Assembly: GCA_950295325.1 (NCBI GenBank)
Contig: OX485808.1
Coordinates: forward strand, 23,892,527-23,956,526
Direction of reading: 5' to 3'
Length of the DNA: 64,000 nucleotides
DNA from: Polytrichum commune
Lineage: Eukaryota > Streptophyta > Polytrichopsida > Polytrichales > Polytrichaceae
Notes under the pieces: generated by a model
Database searches by the model: none
Seen by the model: the letters and a program-made list of their open reading frames with translations, nothing else
What the model was told of the DNA's origin: nothing
Shown here: positions 42,861 through 54,510 of the stretch, in pieces
Layout of the letters: each line of letters begins with the position of its first letter
Position numbering within the stretch: the first letter of the stretch is position 1
Program-made: the position numbers and the translations under genes

Positions 42861-44413
42861 AATAGTGCCATGACACATGTCCCTAGTTGCCAGTGCTAAA
42901 GCTCCTCATAGAATGAGCGGTTATGGCAAACTCTAGACATTGGTAATATGTTCGGGCCAACTTATGACTTAGAAAATTCATAGTGATCTCAATTTAAAGA
43001 ATAAAATTACCAACAAAAAATTACAATCCGCATGAATATTATATTTCCACATGGGAAATATTTATGTTGCCTTATACCTCTCTAGATCCAGCGCATAATT
43101 TCTTCAATGATCAATTATGAGCGCCTCTACTATAGTGCGGTTTACGATTTGGAGTTACATAGTGTTATAACTTTTCATCAACATTTTTTTTAAACCAAGT
43201 AAGTTACATCATGTTCTTTGATGTGCATCATCCGTTAATCTGATAAGTATACTTCTTGAATTAATCGGGCTATATTTGTATGGATTAGGATTATTTAGAC
43301 TTAATTACATTTAATCAAACTTAATTACTTTGAGTGTGTATGATTACTTTGTGAAAAAAAAAGTATTAACTAAAATGTTATAAAATGAACACACTACAAA
43401 TAAATCACTCATTTTAGTCCCATTTTAGAATGACAAAGACCCTTTGACCGGTAAGTCACAAAATTTATAACCTCAATGCTAATGAGGATTTTGCAATGTT
43501 TTTGACTTCCAAATTAATTACATGCTTTATTGACGGTTTCATTTCGAAAAGGAAATCCCAATCAATCATTTACTTACTCAATAGAAGTGAACATATATAT
43601 TAGATTTTGAACCTTAAAAATGAAGTGCACTCAATATGGGTTATATGGACAAACGTCCTTCAAGAATGCCTGGGTCAGGCCACAGTCCAGAGGTTGAGGC
43701 TTTGGCTTTTTCGGTGCCGCCCCCGCCTGTTGTCCTAATGTGTCGGAGATATTTAGAAAGACCCCGGAATTGGGAGGCCCGATGCCCTTTACGACCACGT
43801 TTGGTAGCTTTTCTCGAGGTTGACGGATAGCCATAGGATGTAGATACGATGGACGGCTGAGATATTCCCACCCCTCCCGTTAGTGAGGCCGTTCGTGAAG
43901 GCTCCGTGCTCTTAAGCCGACGCCTGCAACCTTTCCATAGCCGACCCTCGGATAGCTGCAGTGCATTTGTTTCCATTGCACTCGTGGTATTGCATTCGTG
44001 CCGGTGTTGGTGAAGTTGTTCACTATAAGTTGGGGGTGGAGATGATCATGTTGGGCATGATGGCGTGAAGAAGGATGCATGGCATAATGATCCGGGGTTT
44101 TAGTTTATACCACATTGGCAAGAGCTTGTTGGAAATCGATCCAGTGTGACTTTTGTTTCTCAACATTCACAAACGATCTGGCATCGAAGAGCTGTAACCG
44201 GATGAGTACTCTCTCGTTCGAGTGAGGTAGATCGCTGTTTCTACATCGTCCGAACCAAGAGTGCATGGGCGAAGGCAATCGCAACGCACCATAAAGATCA
44301 GTGGCACTAACACGTGAGGCATTGACGGATGCTACTGCCGGCAGAATCTTGACGAGGTCCAAAGGGAAGAACCCATTCTCATTTTGAAGTGAAGTAACGT
44401 CGGTGGGGTAGAA
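42861..44413. other. Intergenic region upstream of the membrane-protein gene
   Basis: 42861-43620 is AT-rich and featureless to my reading. From about 43630 to 44413 the GC content rises and open frames appear on both strands, none with recognisable domains. This part probably holds the promoter and 5' leader of the gene at 44414. Confidence 0.45.
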
Positions 44414-45703
44414 ATGAAGGGGGGTTTGGAATGGTCGCACAGGTTGCGTTGGTGTGCGAGGTTGGATCCTCCGATTTTCTCGGCCATAGTCGTCAGTTTG
44501 TGGTCCGTTGTGTCTGCTGCTCAAACGTCGGGGACAGGCGAGTATGATCAACAGTGCCCTAAGACAAGGGAGTTGGTGACAACTGTTTGGGGCGGTGCCG
44601 TCACCCTCTTTGTGCTCTCCTTTGATTTCTGGAGGACAGCGAAGACAATAATATATGCTGATGATGATTATCTATGGAATTTCGGTAAGGTTGTGGGAAT
44701 TTTCTTCTGGGCAATTGTGGTCATTATAAATCCGGTTTTAATGCTTCTTCTGATCGTTGAGAATGCGGCATGGAGATATCACATGAGACGGAGAATGCCT
44801 AGGTTTACAGTTTTGTCCTTGTTGTCACCATGGACAAAAGATCCTGCAAAGATTGTAATCGGTTGTCAAGTTGTCATCACTGTGCCTAAGGTGATTTATG
44901 TTCCTGTCAGCTTTATTGATGTCCGCAGGCCGAGCTTTTCAGAAGCAGTGGTGATTGGTCGTGGACCAGAAGAATCACGGGATACCAAAAACATTCACCT
45001 TCATTACAAGGGAAAAGAAGTTTTGTTGCAAATGGATGTTCTTCCTCCATACGATCAACTTAAGGTCTTGCAAGGACGTTCTGGGTTGGCGACAATTATA
45101 TCCGCAGTGCAGAGTATGGGATATATATATGGTGTTGTGCTTCGGACTATACAAGGACTCCCGGTGAGTCCAATTGAAGTTGTTGCGTTAACGTTGAGCA
45201 TACAAATCTTGATCAAGGCTCTCCTACACAATATTATAAGTTTATGTGATATGCCCCTTCATGTTTATTTGACACATGACCAAGCACAAACTTTTGGAAA
45301 TACATGCAAAGAAGACACTGCAGATGAAGTTCCTAAGAGTTGGGTTGTGGGCCCATCCGTGGTTATGGTCTTGTTGGTTTCAAGTGTGGCGATTTATTAC
45401 GTCATACATGTGTGGCAAACTACAAGGATAATCATGGTTGTCCCAATAATGTTAACACATGTTGGATTATATTTACAAATAATCTTCGTATGGGCATATA
45501 CATATCCTGTATATGGGCATATACAAGATTGGGATACAAATCGCATAAGAACTGTAGTTTCATGTATATTCATGTGCACCATGGTAAATGTAACATCATA
45601 CATCCTTGCATTAGTTGTTACAATTAAATATTGGAAGGTTGATAGGTTGAATGTGAAATCTTCTAGCATGCTAGCTCAAATATTTCCATACATTGGTCAA
45701 TAA
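44414..45703 (+). CDS. Multi-pass integral membrane protein, intact
   Basis: A single-exon gene of 429 residues starts at ATG 44414. About seven to eight hydrophobic segments can be seen: roughly residues 21-36, 52-70, 88-115, 148-165, 250-275, 317-345, 349-372 and 389-410. A polar loop of about 80 residues (165-245) lies in the middle. A conserved-looking block reads LATIISAVQSMGYIYGVVLR followed by TIQGLPVSPIEVVAL. The pattern R-x-x-QGLP-(I/V)-(S/T)-x-x-E inside a hydrophobic stretch resembles a family of uncharacterised fungal membrane proteins; that comparison is from memory. The function is unknown. It has no frame defects and is the best candidate for a live host gene in the window. It could be of fungal origin by transfer, which remains an inference. 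Confidence 0.75.
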   Translation: MKGGLEWSHRLRWCARLDPPIFSAIVVSLWSVVSAAQTSGTGEYDQQCPKTRELVTTVWGGAVTLFVLSFDFWRTAKTIIYADDDYLWNFGKVVGIFFWAIVVIINPVLMLLLIVENAAWRYHMRRRMPRFTVLSLLSPWTKDPAKIVIGCQVVITVPKVIYVPVSFIDVRRPSFSEAVVIGRGPEESRDTKNIHLHYKGKEVLLQMDVLPPYDQLKVLQGRSGLATIISAVQSMGYIYGVVLRTIQGLPVSPIEVVALTLSIQILIKALLHNIISLCDMPLHVYLTHDQAQTFGNTCKEDTADEVPKSWVVGPSVVMVLLVSSVAIYYVIHVWQTTRIIMVVPIMLTHVGLYLQIIFVWAYTYPVYGHIQDWDTNRIRTVVSCIFMCTMVNVTSYILALVVTIKYWKVDRLNVKSSSMLAQIFPYIGQ

Positions 45704-48139
45704 AAATATTTGCAATATGATTTGCACATGTAGTGTGCTTCTATTGGAATAAATTTCATTTCCATTTGTACTAGGCTGGTCACTATAACAATCTCTCTGT
45801 TTAGAAAAACCAAAAAAAATTATAATGGAATGATCGTTGTCAAATTCATGTACATCAAATAAGAATTTGATGGTCATTCCAAGTTGGGTTTGATGGTGAA
45901 TCTTGTCAAAATGTTATTCTACGTTCTCAAAATATATTGTAATAGGTGGACCCACCACGTGATGTCATTGAGCCCATTTTTGGTAGCATGTTCCTTGCAC
46001 GTACAATCTCACCTCAATATATAACGACACCTTGGTTATTTGACGTATTTCCCGTCAACCAAACTCTCTAGAGTTAATTTATCCTCATATTACGATTACG
46101 ATGCTTGTAATATGACATTTTTCAGGCCAATTTGTCATGTTATAGAGGTAATTAATGTGTACATGTGTTGTACCCACACTAAGATAATGCTATGGGATTG
46201 AGGACTTGTTCCGAGTAGGACATTGGTTTGTTGGTGGGTAAACATAACTTAACTCAATTTAATTGTTTAATATTGGTTTCAAAACATACGTTGCACTTTT
46301 GGGTGGAGGTTAAAGAATTTGAGGATTGTAACATTTGAGACGAATCTTTAGATCCAGGATGTTGCGAGCATTGTAATTGAGTGAATCAATACGAGGTGAG
46401 AGACATGCAAGTTGTTCATGAGTGTTGTTGCCACCCTTGCCTCCTCATGAAGTAGAAAACACATAATGTATTATTTTAGGTTCAACGTTACGCTAGTGCT
46501 GAAACCAACATATTTGAAGCTGACAACTTTGAAACGAGGTTTCTTGGAGATCCAAGGAAGGGCCATATCATACAACAAAGTTGTTCCATGGATGGCACAT
46601 GAGAGCTTTTAAATAATGCATTGCCTTTGAAGGCCATGTTTAACTTGGCATAACCCACATTTGAATCTTTTGAATCATGGAATCCTTTGAACCTTTGAAT
46701 CTTGGAAGTGAAGAATATGTGTTGGTGATAGACAACCTATTAAAGAATATGTGCAATTGGGAGGGGAATAATGTTGATGCAAAATACAACATGGTGTAGT
46801 TGATGAATTTGGGATGAGGTAGAGAAACCCTTTGGATTTTTATTTGAAAGAACAACCAATGAACATGACTGGTGTGGATGACCAATCAACACCAACAATC
46901 AATCTTACTCAAGCTCCTGAGTGTGCCCAATTAGTATCAAGTTTTGCAATGGAGCGTTCTTTGGAAATAACAATTATAGATGTGATGAACATGTTAATTT
47001 TTACGGATAAATTGAATAGGACGTCAAATTCCAACATCAAAAAGCATTATTGGATGACTATAGATTTTTTCTTTTGTAGTGTATGCTATGGTGAAGACAT
47101 CATCATGGGACTATAATACTTTTAACATTATATTGTGTGATGTTGGAAGCATATTTCTTTAATAGAAATGTTTGTTCAAACCTATGTATCTTCATTGTGT
47201 ATTCCAACTAACATCTTAAATTGAAATAGGCCATTTTCTTGAGAAAACTTGATAGTACAACATTTGAGATTAAAATGTCATAATGTTGAGAATACAACAT
47301 ATGGAAGATATGATACTTTCTTGCACGACCAAACATGTCATCTCAAAGAAGCAGAAGAAAAGTCAACCTTGTCAAAGAATTACTCCCTTTTACCCTAAGA
47401 AATCGAAGTATCTTTATCGACCTTATAGTCTTCCCTCTACCCCATTAAGTTACCGATTATTCTATGACGGTTAGATTACTACATTCTATTGGTCACGTGA
47501 CTAGTAGATCCACCACTATTGAAACTGCCAATATCTATCTTTGGAAGCTCATTGGTTAGGGTCCCTATACCAGCTTGCCACCAATCTAACTATACCATCA
47601 ATATTCTCAGGGACTTCCTTATACGCTATGATTACCAGTCGGCTCACTCTTTCCTCTCCTATAAAGTCTTTTGGTTACCCATAACGCATGAGAATACCTA
47701 ACTAGTTGTTCCCAATTTTGAGTATTGGTAGCCCCTTTCCTATTGTTACCAATTCCATCCCTATTACCAAAAGATAGTTTCCACATTGACCACCTATCAC
47801 ATAGGAATCCCAATTGCCCAAATGTGTCGGTACTCATGTGTTAGGATTTGATGCTACCACCTATCATTAACATATAAACATGCTATGTACTCTCTACCCC
47901 CGTTTGTATCCCAAACCTCTATTCTTGTGGACACACACTTTGTTAGCAATATTGATATTGTAGCTAGCTTAAGATCTATGATAGGGCCAACTCCACACAA
48001 TTATCAGCACACTACCTCCAACCATGCACCAAGTATGGAAGATGTTGTATGCAAAACAACCAATTCCCAACCAAAACTTCCATTGAGTTAAAGGATACCT
48101 CTATTGAGCAAGGTTCAAGAGAATATATGAGTAAGTGTC
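45704..48139. other. Intergenic, no supported gene
   Basis: AT-rich sequence with short, scattered open frames on both strands. None has a recognisable domain or a supporting splice pattern. Confidence 0.5.
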
Positions 48140-48270
48140 TGAAGAGGATTTTGGGCATAATCAGTCAAAGTCCTAGTGTTTCCAAGTCCAATTGGTTACA
48201 TGTTGCAATCTGTGAGTTTCCTTCATCAATTTGAGGTATGTTCTATAGATGCCTCTAAAATGATCGTATG
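48140..48270 (+). repeat. Dispersed repeat fragment (shared with 20720 and 56850)
   Basis: The sequence TTTTGGGCATAATC-GTCAAAG-CCTAGTG-TTCCAA-TCCAAT-GGTTACATGTTG is shared with 20727-20860 and, inverted, with about 56780-56890. In one frame all three read like (F/I)LGI(I/V)(G/S)Q...S-x-SK, so they may be pieces of one protein-coding repeat. Confidence 0.6.
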
Positions 48271-48514
48271 TTACTTGTATGAAGAGTGATATTATCAGTA
48301 AAAAGCTATAGCAATATATAACTCCTAATACTAACCCACACTAATAGGACAATTTAGTGTAGTAGGAGAATTGTTGGATTAAAATACTAACACCACTCCC
48401 AATCTTTGCAACCGTCCTCCATGGGCATCTTAAAATTGGACTATCTTACCATATGGGCCTACCGTGCCCAACATCAACCTATGGTGTGGATCAGTGCCCG
48501 GGAAGTTGTTGGGC

Positions 48515-48790
48515 ATGTCTTCACACACGAGTACTGAGAGCCCGTGACCATTCCACTTCAAGCACTCTCATTGGTGGAAAAGGTGCAGCCGGTCCAAGTT
48601 TGCTTCACACTACGCTTGAGGGACCAACGGAGTATGTGAATGCAAGATGGATGTCAAGTCTACATGGATTCTTACATGGCATCGAATGGATCATGCTTCA
48701 TGGTCATTTGGATTATTTTCAAAAACCTTGTTTTGGAGGTAGGCCTAATGCAAAATCGAGAGACCATGACATTCCGAATGCTCACAAAGA
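48515..48790 (+). repeat. Inverted repeat, left arm (partner 51417-51690)
   Basis: About 275 bases match the reverse complement of 51417-51690 at roughly 85 percent by eye. Shared blocks include CTTCACACACGAG, CACTTCAAGC-CTCTCATTGG, GTGGAAAAGG, GGTCCAAGTT, GAGGGACCAA, GTATGTGAATGCAAGATGG and ATTGAATGGATCATG-TTCATGG. Confidence 0.85.
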
Positions 48791-51416
48791 AAATTTGATA
48801 ATTAGATACCCAACTTTTAGGCTTTCTATAACATAGTGTTTACGCATGAAACCGTATTAGAATTGGTTTGGGGTTCGTGGCGTCTATCTAACTCACTCAT
48901 GATGGACAATTAAGACTACAATATAAACAAGCCCCCTTCAATGTGAGGGTTGATTCATTCCAACTAAAACCCACTAGACTAATTTAGGGTCTTTGATGTT
49001 ATTTATGGAGTGGAGACATCTTTAAAAAATGTGCATCCTTAGACATAATACCTCACTACATTGTCACCTTCCTAATGATGAGTTTACGCAAAAACAATGT
49101 ATCCATAACCAATTGGTTTCTATTCATTATCATTTCATTTAAACACGTTAATCATTGAAGGGGGGGGGTGACATTTGTAAGGGAACAAGTTGAACTCACA
49201 CATAGATAGTTGCCCATAACAAGTATGGGAAATGACTCCTAGGCATGTTAGTAATTGCAAGATTTAGATGTTTGTCAATGGTGAAGCATTTTCACTAAAA
49301 AATGCCTACCGTAGATGTATCGGGGAACAACTCATAAATGAACTAAATGATAAAGGCAAATTTGGAACAATCTACAAGGGTCTTATACACTGTATACTTG
49401 CTAAACATGGAGGTGGAAAGAACATACCTAGAATCAAACACCACGATTGTAAGCGATCACCCACCACTAGAACAATATACCAACGCACCTACAAGAACTT
49501 GCTCCGGAGAATTTTGAGTAGGTTTTAGTTAAGTAGCTTTCACACGTGGTCATTGTTTTATCTACCAAGAAATGAATGTTAGGTAGTTTTTGTCTCATCC
49601 CCAAATGCCTTAATACTCACCTATCTTACCATCAGTCTTTGTTAATGGAGCTCCTCGTGCCTTCATAGCTAAGACTAAAAAGAAACCAATCACAAGGGCA
49701 GGAGGTGACATTTTTAAAGGTCTTATTCTTTTACTCTTTTACACTTTTATTCTTGCCTCATGTTTAGGTACTGATGGGAGGGTCGGTGCTTGAGGCTTAA
49801 AACCTCCACTTTTAAGCCATGCCACATCATTTGCCACCTAGGCTCGGCAGTAGATAACGTCGATGGTGTGAAGGCTGGGTTGTTAGAACCAACTTTTAGT
49901 CTAAGCTAAAGTTAGGTGGGAAGGGGGCATAAGTACACTAAATATGGTATTTAATGTCACTACGGGAACTATTTTGATGACACTTCTTATGAAAAAGTTT
50001 ACAAATACTGTCATGGATGATGGATGAGTTCATCCATTGGCTAATACTCTACCTTCTATTGTCAGCAATGTGTGATGAAATATTGTCATGGATGATTGGC
50101 ATTTGGATGAAGAATCACTTGGTAACTGGCAATAATTGCAACACTGTAAATCTATAACCCCCCCATAATTCTCGGGGGGGGGGGGGGGGGGCACTGGCGA
50201 AAAACGTAGGAACTACGTGCGATAAAATATAGGGTCTTGTATAAAAATTTGGCGTAAAATTTGTAAAATTATTAGATGTAGTATAGGGTGCTATGGGATT
50301 GTGAAACATGATTATATGTAATATAGCATTTGACAAAACATGATTAAATTACCTAAGTGGTACATATAAAATAGCATGGAGAAAAAGCGATAGTTTAAAA
50401 AATTAAATACTTTGCCACCAAAATATAAAACCGGCCCCACTTTAGACCTTTCGGAAATTGCATAAATGAAAAAAAAATGCCGGCTAATTGCCTAAATACA
50501 TTAGGAAATGGGGGCTATCAACCGATAAATTTTGCACTCTCTAGGCCCACTCTCGGGTAAAAATTGAAAAATCCGAGCTACCTCCAGAAAGCTCGGCAAT
50601 TAGCCGTTTCCTCTACAGAACTCCCCGGACTCTGCTCCCGCCCTCTCTCGCCCCCGCCTCCGTCAACCCTAGTTGGCAGACCTCAACTTGGTGCAAGAGT
50701 GGCACTCTGCTTCTCCGAGGCCCTGGAACAATCGGAGGATTCGGCTTCCAAACAATCGAAAACAATCAAGCAATCACCACCGGAAGCCTAGACATATAAG
50801 TAATATAGGGTACCATAAAATCAACCATCCAAGAATTTATAATTACCAATAGGGTGCAAATAATCACAACAATTTACCATTATTTCAAAAATTAGCATCC
50901 CTTATAATCCTTTCTCATAGGTAAATAGCCCCCATTTTAATAGGTCATTATCGCAGGTGTATGCAAAATATACAAGGGAGTGCCCCCCCGAGCCATAATT
51001 ACAAGAAATGACAAATAATGTTGGCTTAACATGCAGTGTTAACACTATACCACGGTTTACAATTAGTGTTGAGCAAGACAATTAGAATTGGGGACACTAA
51101 ATATCATATTTAGCTTAGTGTGTCTCCTTGTGCATTTCCCTAAGCTTACAATGGTATGGACATGATCAAATAACTGATTCATAACATGTCGCTCATCTAA
51201 GGGCCACTTCACACATGAGCCAAGAGCCGTGACCTTGAAATTGCGAGAGCCCAAAAGAAAGTGTCCCAACATTGTCCCCAGACACCTCCAAAATCATGTA
51301 GTGTGGTCACGGATCCTCAAGTGTAGTGTGAAGTCATATGTGACCGGGCTCTTAACCAAATGCTATGTTAATGAATTTCTATTCATGCAGGTCTTCACAC
51401 ATGAGAAAATAGATTA
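48791..51416. other. Region between the inverted repeats, no supported gene
   Basis: AT-rich, with a G18 run at 50174-50191. Open frames such as 49268-49528 and 50564-50791 have no recognised domains. About 49930-50110 resembles 22790-22930. Confidence 0.5.
50174..50191 (+). repeat. Poly-G run (18 G)
   Basis: An uninterrupted run of 18 guanines. It is length-unstable and prone to sequencing and assembly error. Confidence 0.95.
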
Positions 51417-51690
51417 ATTTAACGGTTATGAGCATTCGGAGTGCCATGGTCTCCCGATTTTATGTTAGGCCTACCTCCTAGAGGTGGTTTTTGAGAATAA
51501 TCCAAGTGACCATGAAACATGATCCATTCAATGCCATGTAGGAATCCATGTAGACTTTACACCCATCTTGCATTCACATACTCATTTGGTCCCTCAAGCG
51601 GTGTGTGAAGCGAACTTGGACCGGCTCCGCCTTTTCCACCAATGAGAGCGCTTGAAGTGTAATAGTAACGGGCATCCAGTCTCGTGTGTG
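51417..51690 (-). repeat. Inverted repeat, right arm (partner 48515-48790)
   Basis: The reverse complement of this stretch matches 48515-48790. The pair brackets a 2.6-kb spacer and may be the arms of a foldback-type element or two opposite copies of one repeat. Confidence 0.85.
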
Positions 51691-52178
51691 AAGTGGCCCG
51701 AAGTGGAGGGCACTGCCAACAACTCTCTTGCGCTTTTCCATCCACGAAGGTCACTTTTCATCCCTGACCTACACTTTACATCCATCAGCACATATCACCT
51801 ATGGCAGTCCACGTCGGTTACCGAACGTAGTCGGTCCATTTGGATGAATACCGCCACAGATTGTGGATGAGGACGCGCAGATTATGGATGAACATCAATG
51901 GCAGACTAAAAGTGGACTTTCTTGGCAGGTGGCGGGGTCGCCCTTTGCTTTACTTCTACGCGTTCCTTCTAGACCCTTCGTGCAGTTTCGTGCTCTCCTG
52001 GAAACTAACCCTATCCCTACGCCAAGTACTCTTCTCTCTTCCCGCTCTGCTGCGATAATCAACGCGATCACCACCGAATTTGGTACTGTTTCGTGCTTCG
52101 GAAGCGATTACTTGATGAGTAGTAGCTGCTTACTGCGGCAACGACAGGTTTGCGGCCTCGAGAAGGCTGCGCTAAGTT

Positions 52179-52385
52179 ATGGCGGAGCATTTCGTTTCGA
52201 AGTTTGGAACCGACAGGAAGGGCCGTGCGAAGTGCTTGTTGTTGTACCTCAATAAAGGAGCATGTCGCTACACCGATCGGCGCATGGCGATTCAGGCTTT
52301 GCTGCGCGGGGATATGTGTCTGTCTCTGGATGTCGTGACGTGGAAATTAGGCGGTCTCGTCCTTGAGGAGCAATATTGTGGTTAG
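52179..52385 (+). CDS. Short conserved ORF in S1
   Basis: A 68-codon frame starts ATGGCGGAG in a good plant start context. The first 40 or so residues match the S2 frame at 61460 (MAEHFVS, then G-x-D, KGR-x-KCLLLY, and DRR). The nearby length differences are multiples of three and several changes are synonymous, which is weak evidence for coding. After about residue 40 the copies diverge. It may be the first coding exon of a spliced gene, since GTTAGTATTT after the stop could be a donor. Family unknown. Confidence 0.4.
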   Translation: MAEHFVSKFGTDRKGRAKCLLLYLNKGACRYTDRRMAIQALLRGDMCLSLDVVTWKLGGLVLEEQYCG

Positions 52386-53037
52386 TATTTCCCTCATCCT
52401 CATTTGTGTAGTATATTGTCGTTGACAAGGCATATAGGTACAGGAGTGGAAAGTCTCGGAGAGGCGGTCGGATTGTAGGAGTTGGTAAAGACAATCTAGG
52501 GTAATGTGGTGACATGTTTTTTCCATGTTGTGCTAGGGTTTGTATTTGGGTAAATGAGCATATGTCCTTTTGAGGTTTACTCTGCCGTGGTGTGGTGCTT
52601 TGTATCGCAGTCGTGTTGTGTTTGATTGTTTGTTTATTTTCTGACGGTTGTATTCTCGGATGTGCAGGATTTTTACGAAGGCATGCTTGTGGAATAAAGA
52701 ACATGTAGGTGTGCGTGATTTGCTGGAAGACCTGAATTTTCACGAATGACTCAATACGCTGTTGCGCATCGGGTGCCGGTGAGTGTACATGGTGATGATG
52801 TTGGTCTTGGTTCTTTGTTTGATTCTTTTCTCAGCTCTGTGGTTTAGCGTTTCTTGGTTATTTCTTAGTTCTGACACTGGGTTTTGTGTTGACAGGATGT
52901 ACAGCATGGGTGCAGTTGCCTTTTGTTGCCAACTAGAAGGTTTGTGTTGGGGCGAAACCACCTCAGACCTCCTGAGTCGGGACAAGGCTTAGGACAGGAG
53001 TATTTGAAATGTTAAGGCGGCTGCGAGCATTGAAATG

Positions 53038-53375
53038 TTATGGTGGCGCCGACACGGTTCATGCGTAAGATTGGCGGCCACAGTTTAGCCATGGTGGTTA
53101 TATAAACCAGGCTGACTGAATGGTCGAGGACCTTGCCCTTATGGGTGCGCTTACGGGGCAGGTCCCATCTTAAATAAAGAGAAAATTTGATGGTGGTTGG
53201 GGAGATAGTTGATCTCCCCAGGTTTGTGTGGGTCTGGTCGTTTTGTGCTAACTTTCTTTGGAGTGTGCATGTTGCAACGCGTCAACCGAGGTTTCCTTTA
53301 CAATCAATCACTGCAGAGCAAGAGCTTCATAACCAACAGGGTTTGATGACATACTGAGTGCGACATCCTGATTGG
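53038..53375 (+). ncRNA. Highly conserved block with hairpins, S1 copy
   Basis: About 340 bases match 62440-62783 at roughly 97 percent by eye while the neighbouring sequence differs much more. It contains a perfect hairpin TGGGGAGAT-AGTTG-ATCTCCCCA and an imperfect stem formed by GACCTTGCCC and GGGGCAGGTC. No long open frame is shared. It may be a structured RNA, an untranslated exon, or the product of recent gene conversion. Confidence 0.4.
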
Positions 53376-54510
53376 AGTCTTGTTCTAAGCACCGCATACA
53401 AGGCGTGACTACCGATCAGTATCAATTTGTTCACATCATAAGAGTCACACACAGACAGTACAGCGATGAAATCTGTTCAGGTTTCCTTTGTAGTGGGTTA
53501 AGATACTGTGCATCATCTCTACACATGATGACCAACAAGTGGACTTTCCCAGCGGCAATGAGAGCTCCACTTGTCCTTGACTTTCAAAACGGCAGTGGGT
53601 TTCGAACGTTGTTGAGTTATACATATCTAAAGCTAACGTCGACATCTTCCGCACACTCGGAGGTAGCTGGCCTCTCCCTGACTGTGAGCAACTTTCATTC
53701 TTACTTGTGCTAGTTATTGTGAACGCCATTCTTGCAAACTTTTTACACATTCTTCTCCAGAACAATTCCCTTCGCATTCACCCTAAAGAAGCATGCATAG
53801 GATGCAAGTTGCAAGCTCTTTTGCAGTACGCCCACCACCCCTGTGGACCTTGCCTCTCAGTACGCAAACCACTCTGCCACTGTTTCCGAGATGGATGGTG
53901 GTTCATTACCATTTGCAATGGTATGTTTGATGTATGCAAGAGCTTCTCATGCTCTGACTGCACACTGCCATATTCGAAAGCTATGGAAACCATGGAGTAT
54001 TGTTGGATAACTGTCTGTTTTGCCAGTGGAATACTTGTCCAGAAATGATACGACCACTTAGTTGTGGAGTTGCTTATAGCCGTGTGTGCGTCCACTTCAT
54101 GTTTCTCAGGCACTAGTATACCCTTTTGTTAATTTGTGTTCTGACCATATCATGTGAATTGTGTAGTGGTATTGTTCAATTGTTCCGTCTTGAACATTTT
54201 TTACATGCTTGCAGCGAGGTGCTTGTAGTTTTTACTCATTATTTTTGTGGGTTTTCTCAGTTTCAAGCTGACAAACATTTGTGTGGGTTGTTACCCTATA
54301 TTCTGGATTGGTGATTAGATTATGTGTGAAAGCTGAGAAAGAAGGGGATAGTTTTAGCTTTTCTGGGAGGTGGTGGAATGTTTCTATCGTGATTAGGTAG
54401 TAGTAGGTCAGAGTGACATTGGAGCTGGTGTGAACACAGCTTCAAGCCAATTATAATATGGAGGCTGTTGGAGATTGGAGCATCTCTGCATTAGCTGCTG
54501 CACCTTGGTA

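Larger units (their letters stand above)
51838..54510 (+). repeat. Duplicated segment S1 (partner 61110-64000)
   Basis: About 2.7 kb is collinear with S2, with variable identity. Shared features in order: repeated TGGATGAA words; a leader reading ACCGAATTTGGTAC-GTTTCGTGC; a short ORF starting AAGTTATGGCGGAG; intron-like stretches with GTGAGT donors and TTGACAG acceptors at matching places; a conserved block (53038-53375); and a downstream part with blocks such as AAAGAAGC-TGCATAGGATGCAAG. The similarity probably extends past 54510 because S2 runs off the window. This could be a tandem duplication of a spliced gene, coding or non-coding. Confidence 0.8.

Noticed and set aside
43631-44080. Overlapping open frames on both strands upstream of the membrane-protein gene
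   Set aside because: GC-rich leader DNA. No domain, no splice pattern and no conservation evidence.
53707-54048. Cys-rich 113-codon ORF in S1
   Set aside because: The S2 partner region is frameshifted and carries stops. The match between copies does not favour codon-third positions.
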